Shown here: piece after piece, positions 8,783 through 17,948 of the stretch
How the letters are laid out: each line of letters starts with the position of its first letter
Position numbering within the stretch: the stretch's first letter is position 1
Source: Variovorax sp. EL159
GTDB taxonomy: Bacteria > Pseudomonadota > Gammaproteobacteria > Burkholderiales > Burkholderiaceae_C
DNA: 64,000 nucleotides
Reading direction: 5' to 3'
NCBI RefSeq assembly: GCF_900100965.1
Contig: NZ_FMUJ01000005.1
Location: 620,001-684,000 of the forward strand
The notes under the pieces: generated by a model
Told to the model about the DNA's origin: nothing
Database searches by the model: none
The model's input: the letters and a program-made list of their open reading frames with translations, nothing else
Translations under genes and position numbers: made by a program

Positions 8783-11044
8783 TCAGAGGTCGGTCATGCC
8801 CATGGCCGGATCGCTCACCGTGTGCCTGCCGGTTTCCATGCGGCCCGCAAAGCGGCGGTAGTAGGCGGGGTCGGCATCGCAGGTCACGGCAAAGTCGTAC
8901 CACTGGCCGCTGTCCGCCAGGCTCCAGTGCCGCTCGATGGTCGCGCCGCCGTTCACCGTCGCGGTCCACGGGCCATCGGTGCGGTAGGCCTTGGCCGCGA
9001 TGGTGAAGGTGCAGGCCTTCCTGCCGTCGTTGCGCATGCGCAGGTGGACATTGCCGTTCGCGATGTCGTAGCGCACATGGACTTCGGGGCGAGCTGCACT
9101 GGCCTTGTTCAGCGTGGCGAGGTCGCCTTTGAAGTGGCGGTGAAAGCCGTTCGGCCCCAACACCCACAGGTCGTAGGCGCCGGCGTCATCGGCCATCGCG
9201 GCCCAGGTGTCGTCGAGCGACTTGCCCGCTTCCACCATGTAGCGGCGCGGCAGCCGGTCGAGGTGCAGCTTGTCGTACACATGGAACACGGCGGCCGCCT
9301 TGCCGGTGTTGGCGAACAGCAGTTGCAGCGTGCCGCCGGCCGCATCGGCCCTGGCGCTCGCATGCAGCTCGTAGGGCAGGGCGCGCGAAGGCCGCGTGCC
9401 TGTGGCCTGCACTGGCAGCTTGCCATCGGCGGGTGGCGTGACCTGCGGCAGGGCGTCCTGCTCGGCGCGCAACCGGTCGGCCTCGGCCTTGGTCTTGCGG
9501 CCTGCGAGCGTGGGCAGCAGTTCTTCGTTCGGCGTGGCGAAGTTGAAGGCGCTCGTGAGGTCGCCGTTGACCGCGCGGCGGAACGGGCCGATGTTGGTCT
9601 CCTTGACGCCGAAGCGCGCTTCGAGAAAGCGCAGCACCGAGGTGTGGTCGAAGGTCTGCGAGTTGACCCAGCCGCCGCGGCTCCAGGGCGAGATCACGTA
9701 CATCGGCACGCGCATGCCGGGGCCGTAGACATTGCCGTCGGCCTTGGGCTGGGCGGTGGGCACGCCCGGCGGCGGCGGGTGGTTGAAATACTCGAAGCCC
9801 AGGTCCGCGTCGGACATCGTGGTCTTGCCCGCGAAGGCCTTCACGGCGGGGTCGGCCGATGGAATGGGCGAAGGCGCCGAGGCCGATGGCATGTGGTCGA
9901 AGTAGCCGTCGTTCTCGTCGAAGTTGACGAACAGCACGGTCTTGCTCCACACCTCGGGCACCGCGGTGAGAGCATCGAGCGCCTGCTGGATGAACCATGC
10001 GCCCTGCACCGGGCTCGACGGGCCGGGGTGCTCGGAGTACACGTCGGGCGGAATGATCCACGACACCTGCGGCAGCCGGCCCGCCTTCACGTCGGCGCGG
10101 AAGGCATCGAAGATCGCGCCCGCGTCGAAGGCGGCCTGGTCGGCCACCGGCAGCGTGTTGGCGGTGCCCTTGTAGAGCGGGTTGCCGGCATCGTCGCCGG
10201 GTGCATAGGCGTGCGCGGTTCCTTGGGCGTCGGTGGAATTAACGGGCTTGGCGGATGCTTCGTTCGCCTTGCGGTAGGGCTTGAAGCCCAGCAGCGGATT
10301 GCAGCCGTAGTTGTTGGAGATGTTCTGGTAGACCAGCCAGCTGACGTTCGCCTCCTGCAGGCGCTCCGCATAGGTCTTCCACTCGTAGCCCTCGGTCGAG
10401 GGGCCGGTCATCGCCCAGCTGTTGACGTTGTTCACGTAGGCCACGTTGGCGCCCGTCGGGCCGTTCGTGCCGGTCCAGTGGAAGGCGCGGTTGGCGTGCG
10501 TGCCGGTGTGCATCGCGCAGTGGTAGCCGTCGCAGATCGTGAAGGCGTTGGCCAGCGCGAACTGGAACGGAAGCTCCGCCTCCGTCAGGTAGCCCATCGA
10601 CTGCGTGAAGGGCGCCGTCTTGCTCACCTTCTTGAAGCGCGGCCACTGGGACAGGCGGCCACCGTCCCAGGCCTTGTGCGAGTCGATCCAGGTGTGCGGC
10701 GTGCCGCTCACGCGTTGCGCGTTGCCCTTGGTGCCATCGAGGTGGTAGGGCACCACCTGCCGGCCCGCGTCGTCGAGCTGCTGCCACACGCTCAGGCCGT
10801 TGGGCAGGGGAATGGTGAAGCGGTCGCCGAAGCCGCGCACGCCCTTCAGCGTGCCGAAGTAGTGGTCGAAGGCGCGGTTTTCCTGCATGAGGATCACGAC
10901 GTGCTCGACGTCCATGATCGTGCCGGTCTTGTTGTTGGCGGGAATGGCGAGCGCGCGGCGGATGCTTGGCGGAAAGGCCGAGAGCGCCAGCGCGGCGGCA
11001 CCCGTGGTGGCGGTGCCTGTGAGGAATTGGCGGCGTGAGGTCAT
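8783..11044 (-). CDS. Phosphocholine-specific phospholipase C (copy 2), Tat-exported
   Basis: This is a paralogue of the gene to its left and close to it in sequence all along: the leader (MTSRRQFLTGTATTG), HVVILMQENRAFDHYFGTL, FDENDGYFDHMPSASAPS, GWVNSQTFDHTSVLRFLEARFG and the C-terminal SDPAMGMTDL are near copies. At 753 residues it differs by one residue in total length. Differences cluster in loops around residues 150-350, which may change substrate preference (phosphatidylcholine versus sphingomyelin or other headgroups). The two copies are in tandem with a 131-bp spacer that holds the promoter of copy 1, so copy 2 probably has its own promoter between 11045 and 11182. Tat then T2SS export is inferred from the family. 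Confidence 0.93.
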   Translation of the reverse strand: MTSRRQFLTGTATTGAAALALSAFPPSIRRALAIPANNKTGTIMDVEHVVILMQENRAFDHYFGTLKGVRGFGDRFTIPLPNGLSVWQQLDDAGRQVVPYHLDGTKGNAQRVSGTPHTWIDSHKAWDGGRLSQWPRFKKVSKTAPFTQSMGYLTEAELPFQFALANAFTICDGYHCAMHTGTHANRAFHWTGTNGPTGANVAYVNNVNSWAMTGPSTEGYEWKTYAERLQEANVSWLVYQNISNNYGCNPLLGFKPYRKANEASAKPVNSTDAQGTAHAYAPGDDAGNPLYKGTANTLPVADQAAFDAGAIFDAFRADVKAGRLPQVSWIIPPDVYSEHPGPSSPVQGAWFIQQALDALTAVPEVWSKTVLFVNFDENDGYFDHMPSASAPSPIPSADPAVKAFAGKTTMSDADLGFEYFNHPPPPGVPTAQPKADGNVYGPGMRVPMYVISPWSRGGWVNSQTFDHTSVLRFLEARFGVKETNIGPFRRAVNGDLTSAFNFATPNEELLPTLAGRKTKAEADRLRAEQDALPQVTPPADGKLPVQATGTRPSRALPYELHASARADAAGGTLQLLFANTGKAAAVFHVYDKLHLDRLPRRYMVEAGKSLDDTWAAMADDAGAYDLWVLGPNGFHRHFKGDLATLNKASAARPEVHVRYDIANGNVHLRMRNDGRKACTFTIAAKAYRTDGPWTATVNGGATIERHWSLADSGQWYDFAVTCDADPAYYRRFAGRMETGRHTVSDPAMGMTDL

Positions 11045-11182
11045 GGTCGTGCTCCGTCGGTTCGTGGCGTGCAGGGCGCCCAGGGCATTCCGGGTTCTAC
11101 GCCACAAGCGTGACAGCGCCATGCCCATCGACGGACCGGAACAACAGCTGGGGCGAAGACATGGCGCGGCATCGCGCCGCGT

Positions 11183-12082
11183 TCAGGGCTCGTTGCTGAT
11201 GCCGCTGGACACATGGCCGGCGGGCACGTGCAGCGATGCCGCGTCGACGTGGCCGGTCTGGTCGTCGAAGAAGAAGTCGGGCTCGAACTCGCGCAGGAAC
11301 TCGCCCTTGGGCAGGCCGCCGAGGAACATGGCCTCGTCGACGCGGATGTTCCACTTCATCAGCGTGCGGATCGCGCGCTCGTGCGCCGGCGCGCTGCGTG
11401 CGGTGACCAGCGCGGTGCGGATGCGCATCTGCGCATTGCCGGCCAGCTGCAGGCGGTGCAGCGCGGCCAGCAGCGGCTTGAACGGGCCTTCGGGCAGCGG
11501 CAGGTCGGCCTTGCTGAGTTCATGCGCCTGGAAAGCGTCGAGACCTTCGGCCTGGAACACGCGCTCGGCCTCGTCCGAGAACAGCACCGCGTCGCCGTCG
11601 AAGGCAATGCGCACTTCGTTCGGCCACGCGTCGCTGGCCTTCACCGATTCGACCAGCACCCGCGCGGCGGGGAAGCCCGCGGCCAGCGCCTCGCGCACGT
11701 CTTGCGCGTTGACCGACAGGAACAGGTGCGCGCGCAACGGGCGCAGGTAGCCGAAGGGCGGGCGGCCCTGCGTGAACACGCCGCGCTGCAGCTTGATGTC
11801 GGCCGCAGCGCTCGACTTGAAGATGCGCATGCCCGAGACCGGGTCGTTGCGCGAAAGGATCACCACTTCGACGCGCTGCACGCCGTCTTCATTGAAGCGC
11901 AGCAGCTTGCGGATCAGCGAGGAGGCGATGCCGGGTGCGGCCGGCACGTCGATGCGGTCGAGCTGCAGCCGCATGTAGCCCTCGTTGTCGCCGGCCTCGA
12001 AGATGCGGTTTTCTTCTTCGAGGTTGAACAGCGCCCGCGAGGAGATCGCGACCACGAGCTTGTCTTCGAGCGTTACCGGCAT
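11183..12082 (-). CDS. Cytosolic 5'-nucleotidase (NT5C1-like family)
   Basis: A 299-residue protein of the 5'-nucleotidase family related to eukaryotic cytosolic 5'-nucleotidase I, expected to dephosphorylate nucleoside monophosphates. Supporting segments are the N-terminal block LVVAISSRALFNLEEENRIF (an unusual ISSRALF in the nucleophile loop region), the FLSVNAQDVREAL block, ALVTARSAPAHERAIRTLMKW, and the C-terminal FFFDDQTGHVDAA acidic metal-binding segment. No signal peptide is present. It begins 22 bp after gspF ends and is on the same strand, so it may ride on the T2SS transcript, although no functional tie to secretion is known. A role in nucleotide salvage is the likeliest. Confidence 0.8.
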   Translation of the reverse strand: MPVTLEDKLVVAISSRALFNLEEENRIFEAGDNEGYMRLQLDRIDVPAAPGIASSLIRKLLRFNEDGVQRVEVVILSRNDPVSGMRIFKSSAAADIKLQRGVFTQGRPPFGYLRPLRAHLFLSVNAQDVREALAAGFPAARVLVESVKASDAWPNEVRIAFDGDAVLFSDEAERVFQAEGLDAFQAHELSKADLPLPEGPFKPLLAALHRLQLAGNAQMRIRTALVTARSAPAHERAIRTLMKWNIRVDEAMFLGGLPKGEFLREFEPDFFFDDQTGHVDAASLHVPAGHVSSGISNEP

Positions 12083-12104
12083 GCGTTCTGCTTCCTGGCC
12101 GTTG

Positions 12105-13343
12105 TCACTTGACGAACTGGTTGAGTTGAATGATCGGCAGCATCACGGCCAGCACGATCAGCATCACCACGCCGCCCATCGCCACGATCAGCAGCGGCTC
12201 GAGGATGGTGGCCAGGTGCATCGCGCGGCGTTGCACCTCGGCGCCCAGCTGGTTGGCCGCGCGCTGCAGCATCAGCGGCAGCGTGCCGGTCTGCTCGCCC
12301 AGTCGCGCGAACATCGAGACCAGGCCCGGAAAGCGTTTCTTCTGCGCCAGTGCCGAGGCCAGTGGCGCGCCTTCGCGCACCAGCACCAGCGCGTCGAGCG
12401 CGTCGGCGCGCATCGCGCGGTTGCCCAGCGTTTCGGACGCAGCCTGCAGCGCCCGCAGGATCGGCACGCCGGCCGTGGCCAGCATGGCGAGCGTGCTCGC
12501 GAAGCGCGCCGCGTTGTAGCCGCGCGCAAGCTTGCCGACCAGCGGCAGCTTGAGCCACGCGGCATCGAACTTCATGCGGAAGGCTTCCTGCGCGAGTGCC
12601 AAGCGCGCGCCAATGGCCATCAGCACCACGGCGCCCAGCATCCACCAGCCGTAGTTGCGTACGCCCGCGCTCAGCGACAGCATCACGGTGGTAAGGAAGG
12701 GCAGCGAGCGCTTGGTGCCCGCGAACACCTGCGCCACCTGCGGCACCACGTAGCTCACGAGGAAGATCACGATGACGATGGCCACCAGCGTGACGATGGC
12801 CGGGTACAGCGCCGCGCCGATCAGCTTCTGCTGCAGCGCCTGGCGTTCTTCGAGGTCGTCGGCGAGGCGGTCGAGCACCAGCCCGAGGTTGCCGCTCTGT
12901 TCGCCGGCGCCGATCACGGCCGTGTAGATGGGCGAGAACTCGCGCGAGTGCGCCGACAGCGCACGCGCAAAAGGCGAGCCCGCATTGACCTCGGCGCGCA
13001 GCGACGCAACCAGGTTGCGTTGCGGCTCGGATTCGGCTTCGTCGGTGAGCGCGGTCAGCGCGCGTTCGAGCGGCAGGCCCGAAGACACGAGGCCCGCGAG
13101 CTGACGCGTCCACACCGCAAGCCCGGTGGAATTGAAGACGCGCTTGCCGCCGCCGAGCCATCGGCCGAGGCCGCTGCGTTCGCCGGTGCCGTTGATGTGG
13201 TCGCTGCCGACCGGCGTGACCGACAGCGGAATCAGCGCCTGCGCGCGCAGCAGGCTGCGGGCGCTGCGCGCGGTGTCGGCCTCGAGCACGCCTTCGCGCG
13301 ACTGGCCGCTGGCATCGATGGCTTCGAATGAATAAGCGGGCAT
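12105..13343 (-). CDS. gspF: Type II secretion inner-membrane platform protein GspF
   Basis: GspF is the polytopic inner-membrane core of the T2SS assembly platform and meets the GspE ATPase and GspL/M. The 412-residue length is typical. The N-terminal PAYSFEAIDASGQSREGVLEAD is the family start, and the two repeated cytoplasmic T2SSF domains (about 75-195 and 275-400) are separated and followed by hydrophobic segments (for example LYPAIVTLVAIVIVIFLVSY and LIVAMGGVVMLIVLAVMLPI). It starts 18 bp after gspE and is the last gsp gene of the leftward operon. Confidence 0.95.
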   Translation of the reverse strand: MPAYSFEAIDASGQSREGVLEADTARSARSLLRAQALIPLSVTPVGSDHINGTGERSGLGRWLGGGKRVFNSTGLAVWTRQLAGLVSSGLPLERALTALTDEAESEPQRNLVASLRAEVNAGSPFARALSAHSREFSPIYTAVIGAGEQSGNLGLVLDRLADDLEERQALQQKLIGAALYPAIVTLVAIVIVIFLVSYVVPQVAQVFAGTKRSLPFLTTVMLSLSAGVRNYGWWMLGAVVLMAIGARLALAQEAFRMKFDAAWLKLPLVGKLARGYNAARFASTLAMLATAGVPILRALQAASETLGNRAMRADALDALVLVREGAPLASALAQKKRFPGLVSMFARLGEQTGTLPLMLQRAANQLGAEVQRRAMHLATILEPLLIVAMGGVVMLIVLAVMLPIIQLNQFVK

Positions 13344-13361
13344 GGGAAGAAGGCCGCAGCG

Positions 13362-14753
13362 TCAGTCGCGCGTGACGCGCAACAGCTCGGCGCGCGAGGT
13401 GATGCCGGCCTGCACCAGCCGCTCGCCGTCTTCGCGCATCAGGCGCAGGCCGCCGCGTGCGCCGGCTTGCAGCAGTTCGCTCTCGGCCGCCTTGCTGTGG
13501 ATCAGGCCCTGCACGGTTTCGTCGGCCACCAGCAGCTCGAAGATGCCGGTGCGGCCCTGGTAGCCGGTCTGGCCGCAGGCATCGCAGCCGGCACCGCCGC
13601 AGCTCGTGCAGACCTTGCGCACGAGGCGCTGCGCGAGCACGCCCAGCAGCGACGAACTCAGCAGGAAGGGCTCCACGCCCATGTCGGTCAGGCGCGTGAC
13701 GGCGCTGACCGAATCGTTGGTGTGCAGCGTGGCCAGCACCAGGTGGCCCGTGAGCGACGCCTGGATGGCGATCTGCGCGGTTTCGAAGTCGCGGATTTCG
13801 CCGATCATGATCACGTCGGGGTCTTGCCGCAGGATCGCGCGCAGGGCCTTGGCGAAGGTGAGTTCGATCTTGGCGTTGATCTGCGTCTGGCCCACGCCCG
13901 GCAGCTCGTACTCGATGGGGTCTTCCACCGTCATGATGTTGCTGCGCGTCGCGTCGAGCCGGGCCAGCGCGGCATACAGCGTGGTGGTCTTGCCCGAGCC
14001 GGTCGGGCCGGTCACGAGAATGATGCCGTGTGGCTGCGTGATGAGTTTTTCGAAGCGCTGCAGCGTGTCGCCCTGCATGCCCACCGATTCGAGCGTGAGC
14101 TTCGATTCGCTCTTGTCCAGCAGGCGCAGCACGGCGCGTTCGCCATGCGCGCTGGGCAGCGTCGACACCCGCACGTCGACCGCGCGCGTGCCGATGCGCA
14201 GCGAGATGCGTCCGTCCTGCGGCAACCGCTTCTCGGAGATGTCGAGGTCGGCCATGATCTTCAGGCGCGAGATCAGCGCGGCGTGCAGTGCGCGGTTGGG
14301 CTGCACCACCTCGCGCAGCGTGCCGTCGATGCGAAAGCGCACGGACGATGTGCGCTCGTAGGGCTCGATGTGGATGTCGCTGGCGCCGTCGCGCGCGGCC
14401 TGCGTGAGCAGCGCGTTCAGCATGCGGATGATGGGCGCGTCGCCCGCGCTGGCCAGCAGGTCTTCGACCGCCGGCAGCTCCTGCATCATGCGCGAGAGGT
14501 CGGCGTCGTTCTGCACCTCGCTCACCACCGCGGCGGCGCTCGATTCGCCCTGCGCGTAGGCCGCGCTGATGCGCTGCGCCAGCGCGCCGTCGGCCAGCAC
14601 CTCGAAGGCCTGCACGCCGTATTTGCGCGACACCTCGCCGACCGCGCTGCGCGCGGGCTGGGCCGACATCCACAGCGTGTAGCGGCCGTCGTCGGCCTCT
14701 TCGAGCAGCAATTGCTGGCTGCGAGCGAAGGCATAGGGCAGGGGATAGCGCAT
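13362..14753 (-). CDS. gspE: Type II secretion ATPase GspE
   Basis: The cytoplasmic hexameric ATPase that drives pseudopilus assembly. In the 463-residue product, Walker A is GPTGSGKTT (249-257), the Asp box with TVEDPIEYEL follows, Walker B is DPDVIMIGEIRD (311-322), and the His box lies near LATLHTND. A zinc-binding tetracysteine loop is formed by C382, C385, C390 and C393, a GspE trait absent from retraction ATPases. The N-terminal domain is somewhat shorter than in the long GspE class. It lies between gspD (67 bp upstream) and gspF (18 bp downstream). Confidence 0.95.
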   Translation of the reverse strand: MRYPLPYAFARSQQLLLEEADDGRYTLWMSAQPARSAVGEVSRKYGVQAFEVLADGALAQRISAAYAQGESSAAAVVSEVQNDADLSRMMQELPAVEDLLASAGDAPIIRMLNALLTQAARDGASDIHIEPYERTSSVRFRIDGTLREVVQPNRALHAALISRLKIMADLDISEKRLPQDGRISLRIGTRAVDVRVSTLPSAHGERAVLRLLDKSESKLTLESVGMQGDTLQRFEKLITQPHGIILVTGPTGSGKTTTLYAALARLDATRSNIMTVEDPIEYELPGVGQTQINAKIELTFAKALRAILRQDPDVIMIGEIRDFETAQIAIQASLTGHLVLATLHTNDSVSAVTRLTDMGVEPFLLSSSLLGVLAQRLVRKVCTSCGGAGCDACGQTGYQGRTGIFELLVADETVQGLIHSKAAESELLQAGARGGLRLMREDGERLVQAGITSRAELLRVTRD

Positions 14754-14820
14754 GGGCAGGGTCGGCGGGGCGTGTGCGTGGATGGCGTCGTTGAAACGGA
14801 GGATAGAACGATCGGGGCGA

Positions 14821-17124
14821 TCAGGGCAGCTCGCGCGCGCTCACCGGGTCGCCCGTGGGCGGCAGCGCGCCGCGCAGGGGGCTCGGGGCCAGCTTGCGGT
14901 TGTCGACCGGCGCGGACGGCTGCGGAATCAGCTGGGTGCCTTGCTCGCGCAGGGTGCCGGTGCGGTTGTCGGAGGTGCCTAGCGGCGGCAGCACCGGCGC
15001 GGCATCGACGGCGCGCAGCATCACGTTGTCGGCATTGGGTTGCGCCACTTGTTGCAGGGCGCGGATCTGGTCGTAGCGGTCGTAGGCGAAAGCCTCGGTC
15101 GACGCGTTGTCGCGCATCACGACCGGGCGCAGGAACATCATCAGGTTCTTCTTGCTGCGTGAGCGGTTCTCGCTCTTGAACAGATTGCCGAACACCGGGA
15201 TGTCGCCAGCGAGCGGCACCTTGTCGATGCTGGTGCCGTAGGTGTCGGACAGCAAGCCGCCGAGCATCACGAGGCCGCCGTCGTCCACGAGCACGCTCGA
15301 CTCGAGCGAGCGCTTGTCCGTGGTCGGACCGTTCGGATCGGTGAGGGTGCCGGCCGTCACGTTGGAGGTCTCCTGGAAGATCGTCATCTTCACGGTGCCG
15401 TTTTCGTTGATGGTCGGACGCACGCGCAGGGTGAGGCCGACGTCCTTGCGCTCGACGGTGGTGAACGGGTTCACGCCCACCGAGCCCGAAGTGCTGGCGT
15501 AGGAGCCCGTGGGGAAGGGGACGTTCTGGCCGATCACGATCTTGGCTTCTTCGTTGTCCAGCGTCAGCAGGTTGGGCGTGGACAGCACGTTGGCGTCGTT
15601 GTCGTTGCTGAAGAAGTTCGCCACCGCGCCCAGGATGTACTGGCCACCGATCTTGCCCGCGATGCCGATGTTCAGCCCCGGCTGGATCGACCCCGCCAGG
15701 TTGGCGGGGTTGCGGGTGGCCAGTGCCTGCGTCAGTGCCAGGATGTTGGACTTGTTGAGGCTGGAGTTGGTGCCGATGACGCCGTTGCTGCCGAGCGCGC
15801 TTTGCCATTGCACGCCGAACTGGGCCGCCTTGGTGGCGTTGACCTCGACGATCAGCGCTTCGATCATGACCTGCGCACGGCGGCCATCGAGCTTGTCGAT
15901 CACCGCGCGGATCTGGCGGTACTGCGGCTCGGGCGCGGTGATGATCAGCGAGTTGGTCGTCGGGTCGGCCTGGATCTGGCCGCCGGTCGAGGGCTGGTTG
16001 TTGTTGTTCAGCGGCGCATTGGCGGCAGCCGAGCCACCGCCGCTGCTTCCGCTCATGCTGGTCTGCATGGCCTGCGGCGCGCTGCTTTGCTGCGGCACCG
16101 GGCTGCTGCCGCCACCGCCCACGGCGCCTTGCGCACCCGACTGCTGGTTGGCCGCCATCGCGGCGCGCAGCGTGGCTGCCAGCCGCACCGCGTCGGCGTT
16201 CTTCAGGTAGACCACGTAGATGTTGCCGGCCGCGCCGTTGCCGCTGTCCGTGGGTGCGCGGTCGAGTTTTTCGACCAGCGTGCGAACGAGCTGCACGCGC
16301 GCCGGATTGGCCGCGCGCAAGATCAGCGAGTTGCTGCGCGGATCGGCCAGCAGCGTGGTGCGGAACGACGCATCGGCCGCGCCCGGCGCGGCGGCGGCGC
16401 CCGGTGCGCCCGAGCCGCTGCCGTCGACCAGCCGCTGGACCAACGGCAGCAGGTCGGTGGCGACCGAGTGCTTGAGCTGGATCACTTCGATGTCCGACGC
16501 ATTGGGCACGTCGAGCGACGCGATGATGCGGGCCAGCCGGCGCATGTTGTCGGCGTAGTCGGTGATCACGAGCGAGTTGTTGCCCGGGTTCACGTTGATG
16601 GTGTTGTTCGGCGGGATCAGCGGGCGCAGCACCGGCAGCAGGCTGTTGGGCGACTCGTAGTTGAGCCTGAAGATCTGCGTGACGATCTGGTTGCTGCCGC
16701 TCGACGCGGTCGCGCCGATGGAGGTGTTGACCGTGCTGCTCTGCAGCTTGGCGTCGGCTTCGGGCACGACCTTGTAGAGCCCGTCGGCCTCGACCACCGT
16801 GAAGCCCTGCAGCCGCAGCGCCGAGGCGAACTGGTTGAACGCGGCGGCCGGTGCGATGGCGCGGTCGGTGACGAGGTTCATCGTGCCCTTGACGCGCGGA
16901 TCGACCACCACATCGCGCCCGGTCACCACGGCCATGGTGCGGGCCACGGCCTCGATGTCGGCGTTGGCGAAGTTCAGCGTGATCGGTTCGCCGCGCCGCG
17001 GTGCGTCGCCGGCCTGTGCGAAGGCAGGCGAGACGGCCTGCAGGAGCGACGCCGCGATCAGCATGCGCGCCGCGATGGCGACGATGCCGAGGCGGGCGCC
17101 GGGCGAAGACAGTGGCTTCATCAT
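14821..17124 (-). CDS. gspD: Type II secretion outer-membrane secretin GspD
   Basis: GspD forms the outer-membrane channel. The 767-residue product has a Sec signal peptide ending near AFAQA, an N0 domain (ITLNFANADIEAVARTMAVVTGRDVVVDP), repeated N1-N3 secretin domains with a low-complexity Ser/Gly/Asn/Gln loop at about residues 335-380, then the secretin barrel with the conserved VPLAGDIPVFGNLFKSE segment near residue 660. The C-terminal tail is proline-rich. No gspS pilotin is seen nearby. It is 7 bp downstream of gspN. The tail after the barrel may be the S-domain that a pilotin or the membrane recognises. Confidence 0.95.
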   Translation of the reverse strand: MMKPLSSPGARLGIVAIAARMLIAASLLQAVSPAFAQAGDAPRRGEPITLNFANADIEAVARTMAVVTGRDVVVDPRVKGTMNLVTDRAIAPAAAFNQFASALRLQGFTVVEADGLYKVVPEADAKLQSSTVNTSIGATASSGSNQIVTQIFRLNYESPNSLLPVLRPLIPPNNTINVNPGNNSLVITDYADNMRRLARIIASLDVPNASDIEVIQLKHSVATDLLPLVQRLVDGSGSGAPGAAAAPGAADASFRTTLLADPRSNSLILRAANPARVQLVRTLVEKLDRAPTDSGNGAAGNIYVVYLKNADAVRLAATLRAAMAANQQSGAQGAVGGGGSSPVPQQSSAPQAMQTSMSGSSGGGSAAANAPLNNNNQPSTGGQIQADPTTNSLIITAPEPQYRQIRAVIDKLDGRRAQVMIEALIVEVNATKAAQFGVQWQSALGSNGVIGTNSSLNKSNILALTQALATRNPANLAGSIQPGLNIGIAGKIGGQYILGAVANFFSNDNDANVLSTPNLLTLDNEEAKIVIGQNVPFPTGSYASTSGSVGVNPFTTVERKDVGLTLRVRPTINENGTVKMTIFQETSNVTAGTLTDPNGPTTDKRSLESSVLVDDGGLVMLGGLLSDTYGTSIDKVPLAGDIPVFGNLFKSENRSRSKKNLMMFLRPVVMRDNASTEAFAYDRYDQIRALQQVAQPNADNVMLRAVDAAPVLPPLGTSDNRTGTLREQGTQLIPQPSAPVDNRKLAPSPLRGALPPTGDPVSARELP

Positions 17125-17131
17125 GATCGGA

Positions 17132-17932
17132 TCAACCCAGGGTGATGATCGAACGCGCGTTGTCGCGTCGTCCGATGATGTTCAACAAATTGGAAAGCGC
17201 GTCTTCGCGGCCGGGCGCGGCACTGGCTTCGCCATTGAAGCGGAAGGTGGTGCCGTTCCAGCTGCCGCTGCCGTTCAACTCGAGGCTGCCCTCGCGCGTG
17301 CTGAGCAGCAGCGTGGGACGGTTGCCGCCTTCGAGCGTGAGCCGGTAGCTGCCCATCGGCCGCAGGGTCGACAGGCTGGAAGAAACATCGGTGGCGTCGA
17401 GCGTCGCCTGCCCCGCGATGTGCAGCGTGGGGCCGTCCCACTGCATCGCGAAGGCCTTGGTGGAGAGGTCGAGCGCGCCGTCGAGCTTGAGCGTGTTCCA
17501 GGGCGCGCCCAAGCCGGTGAGCATGGTCGCGGGCCAGCGCGAGCGCGCGTCCTGCCATTCGAGCTGCATGCCCTTGGCGCGCGGGCTGGCCTTGAGCTCG
17601 AGCGGCGTGGCCGCGCAGCAGGGCAGGTCGAGGCTGGCGGACATGCCGCTCCAGCTCGGCCGCATGCGCCAGTGCAGCAGGCCCGGCAACGAGATGGCTT
17701 CGGCGCCGCCGGCACCGCTGGCGAACACCACGGCGGCCGTGCCGTTCCAGACGGTGCCGCGCGGGTTGGCCAGCACCAGCCGGCCCTGGCTCCAGCTCGA
17801 CAGCGCGGCCGAGAGCCAGCGCGCGGGCGCGAACAGCACCACCGTGAGCACGGCACCGATCACGACGCCGAGCAGGGCCCAGCGCCAGCCGCCGCGCGGC
17901 CTGGTTTCGGGGAGAAGGGGGCGCGTCACCAT
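17132..17932 (-). CDS. gspN: Type II secretion protein GspN
   Basis: A 266-residue bitopic inner-membrane protein with one N-terminal membrane segment (WRWALLGVVIGAVLTVVLFA, about 16-35) and a periplasmic domain holding the family blocks ANPRGTVWNGTAAVVF and LELNGSGSWNGTTFRFNGEA. GspN is an accessory T2SS component found in a subset of systems, notably in Xanthomonas and Burkholderiales. It sits between gspM (16 bp) and gspD (7 bp). The call rests on these blocks and on position. Confidence 0.85.
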   Translation of the reverse strand: MVTRPLLPETRPRGGWRWALLGVVIGAVLTVVLFAPARWLSAALSSWSQGRLVLANPRGTVWNGTAAVVFASGAGGAEAISLPGLLHWRMRPSWSGMSASLDLPCCAATPLELKASPRAKGMQLEWQDARSRWPATMLTGLGAPWNTLKLDGALDLSTKAFAMQWDGPTLHIAGQATLDATDVSSSLSTLRPMGSYRLTLEGGNRPTLLLSTREGSLELNGSGSWNGTTFRFNGEASAAPGREDALSNLLNIIGRRDNARSIITLG

Positions 17933-17948
17933 GCCGGGTTGCCGTGGC

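Noticed and set aside
11045-11182. Single CTGTCAC half-site upstream of phospholipase copy 2 as a Pho box
   Set aside because: The second half-site at the required spacing is missing.
12073-15179. Long frames on both strands overlapping gspF, gspE and gspD
   Set aside because: They are alternative-frame shadows with Arg/Ala/Gly/His-rich composition; the gsp frames have full domain support.
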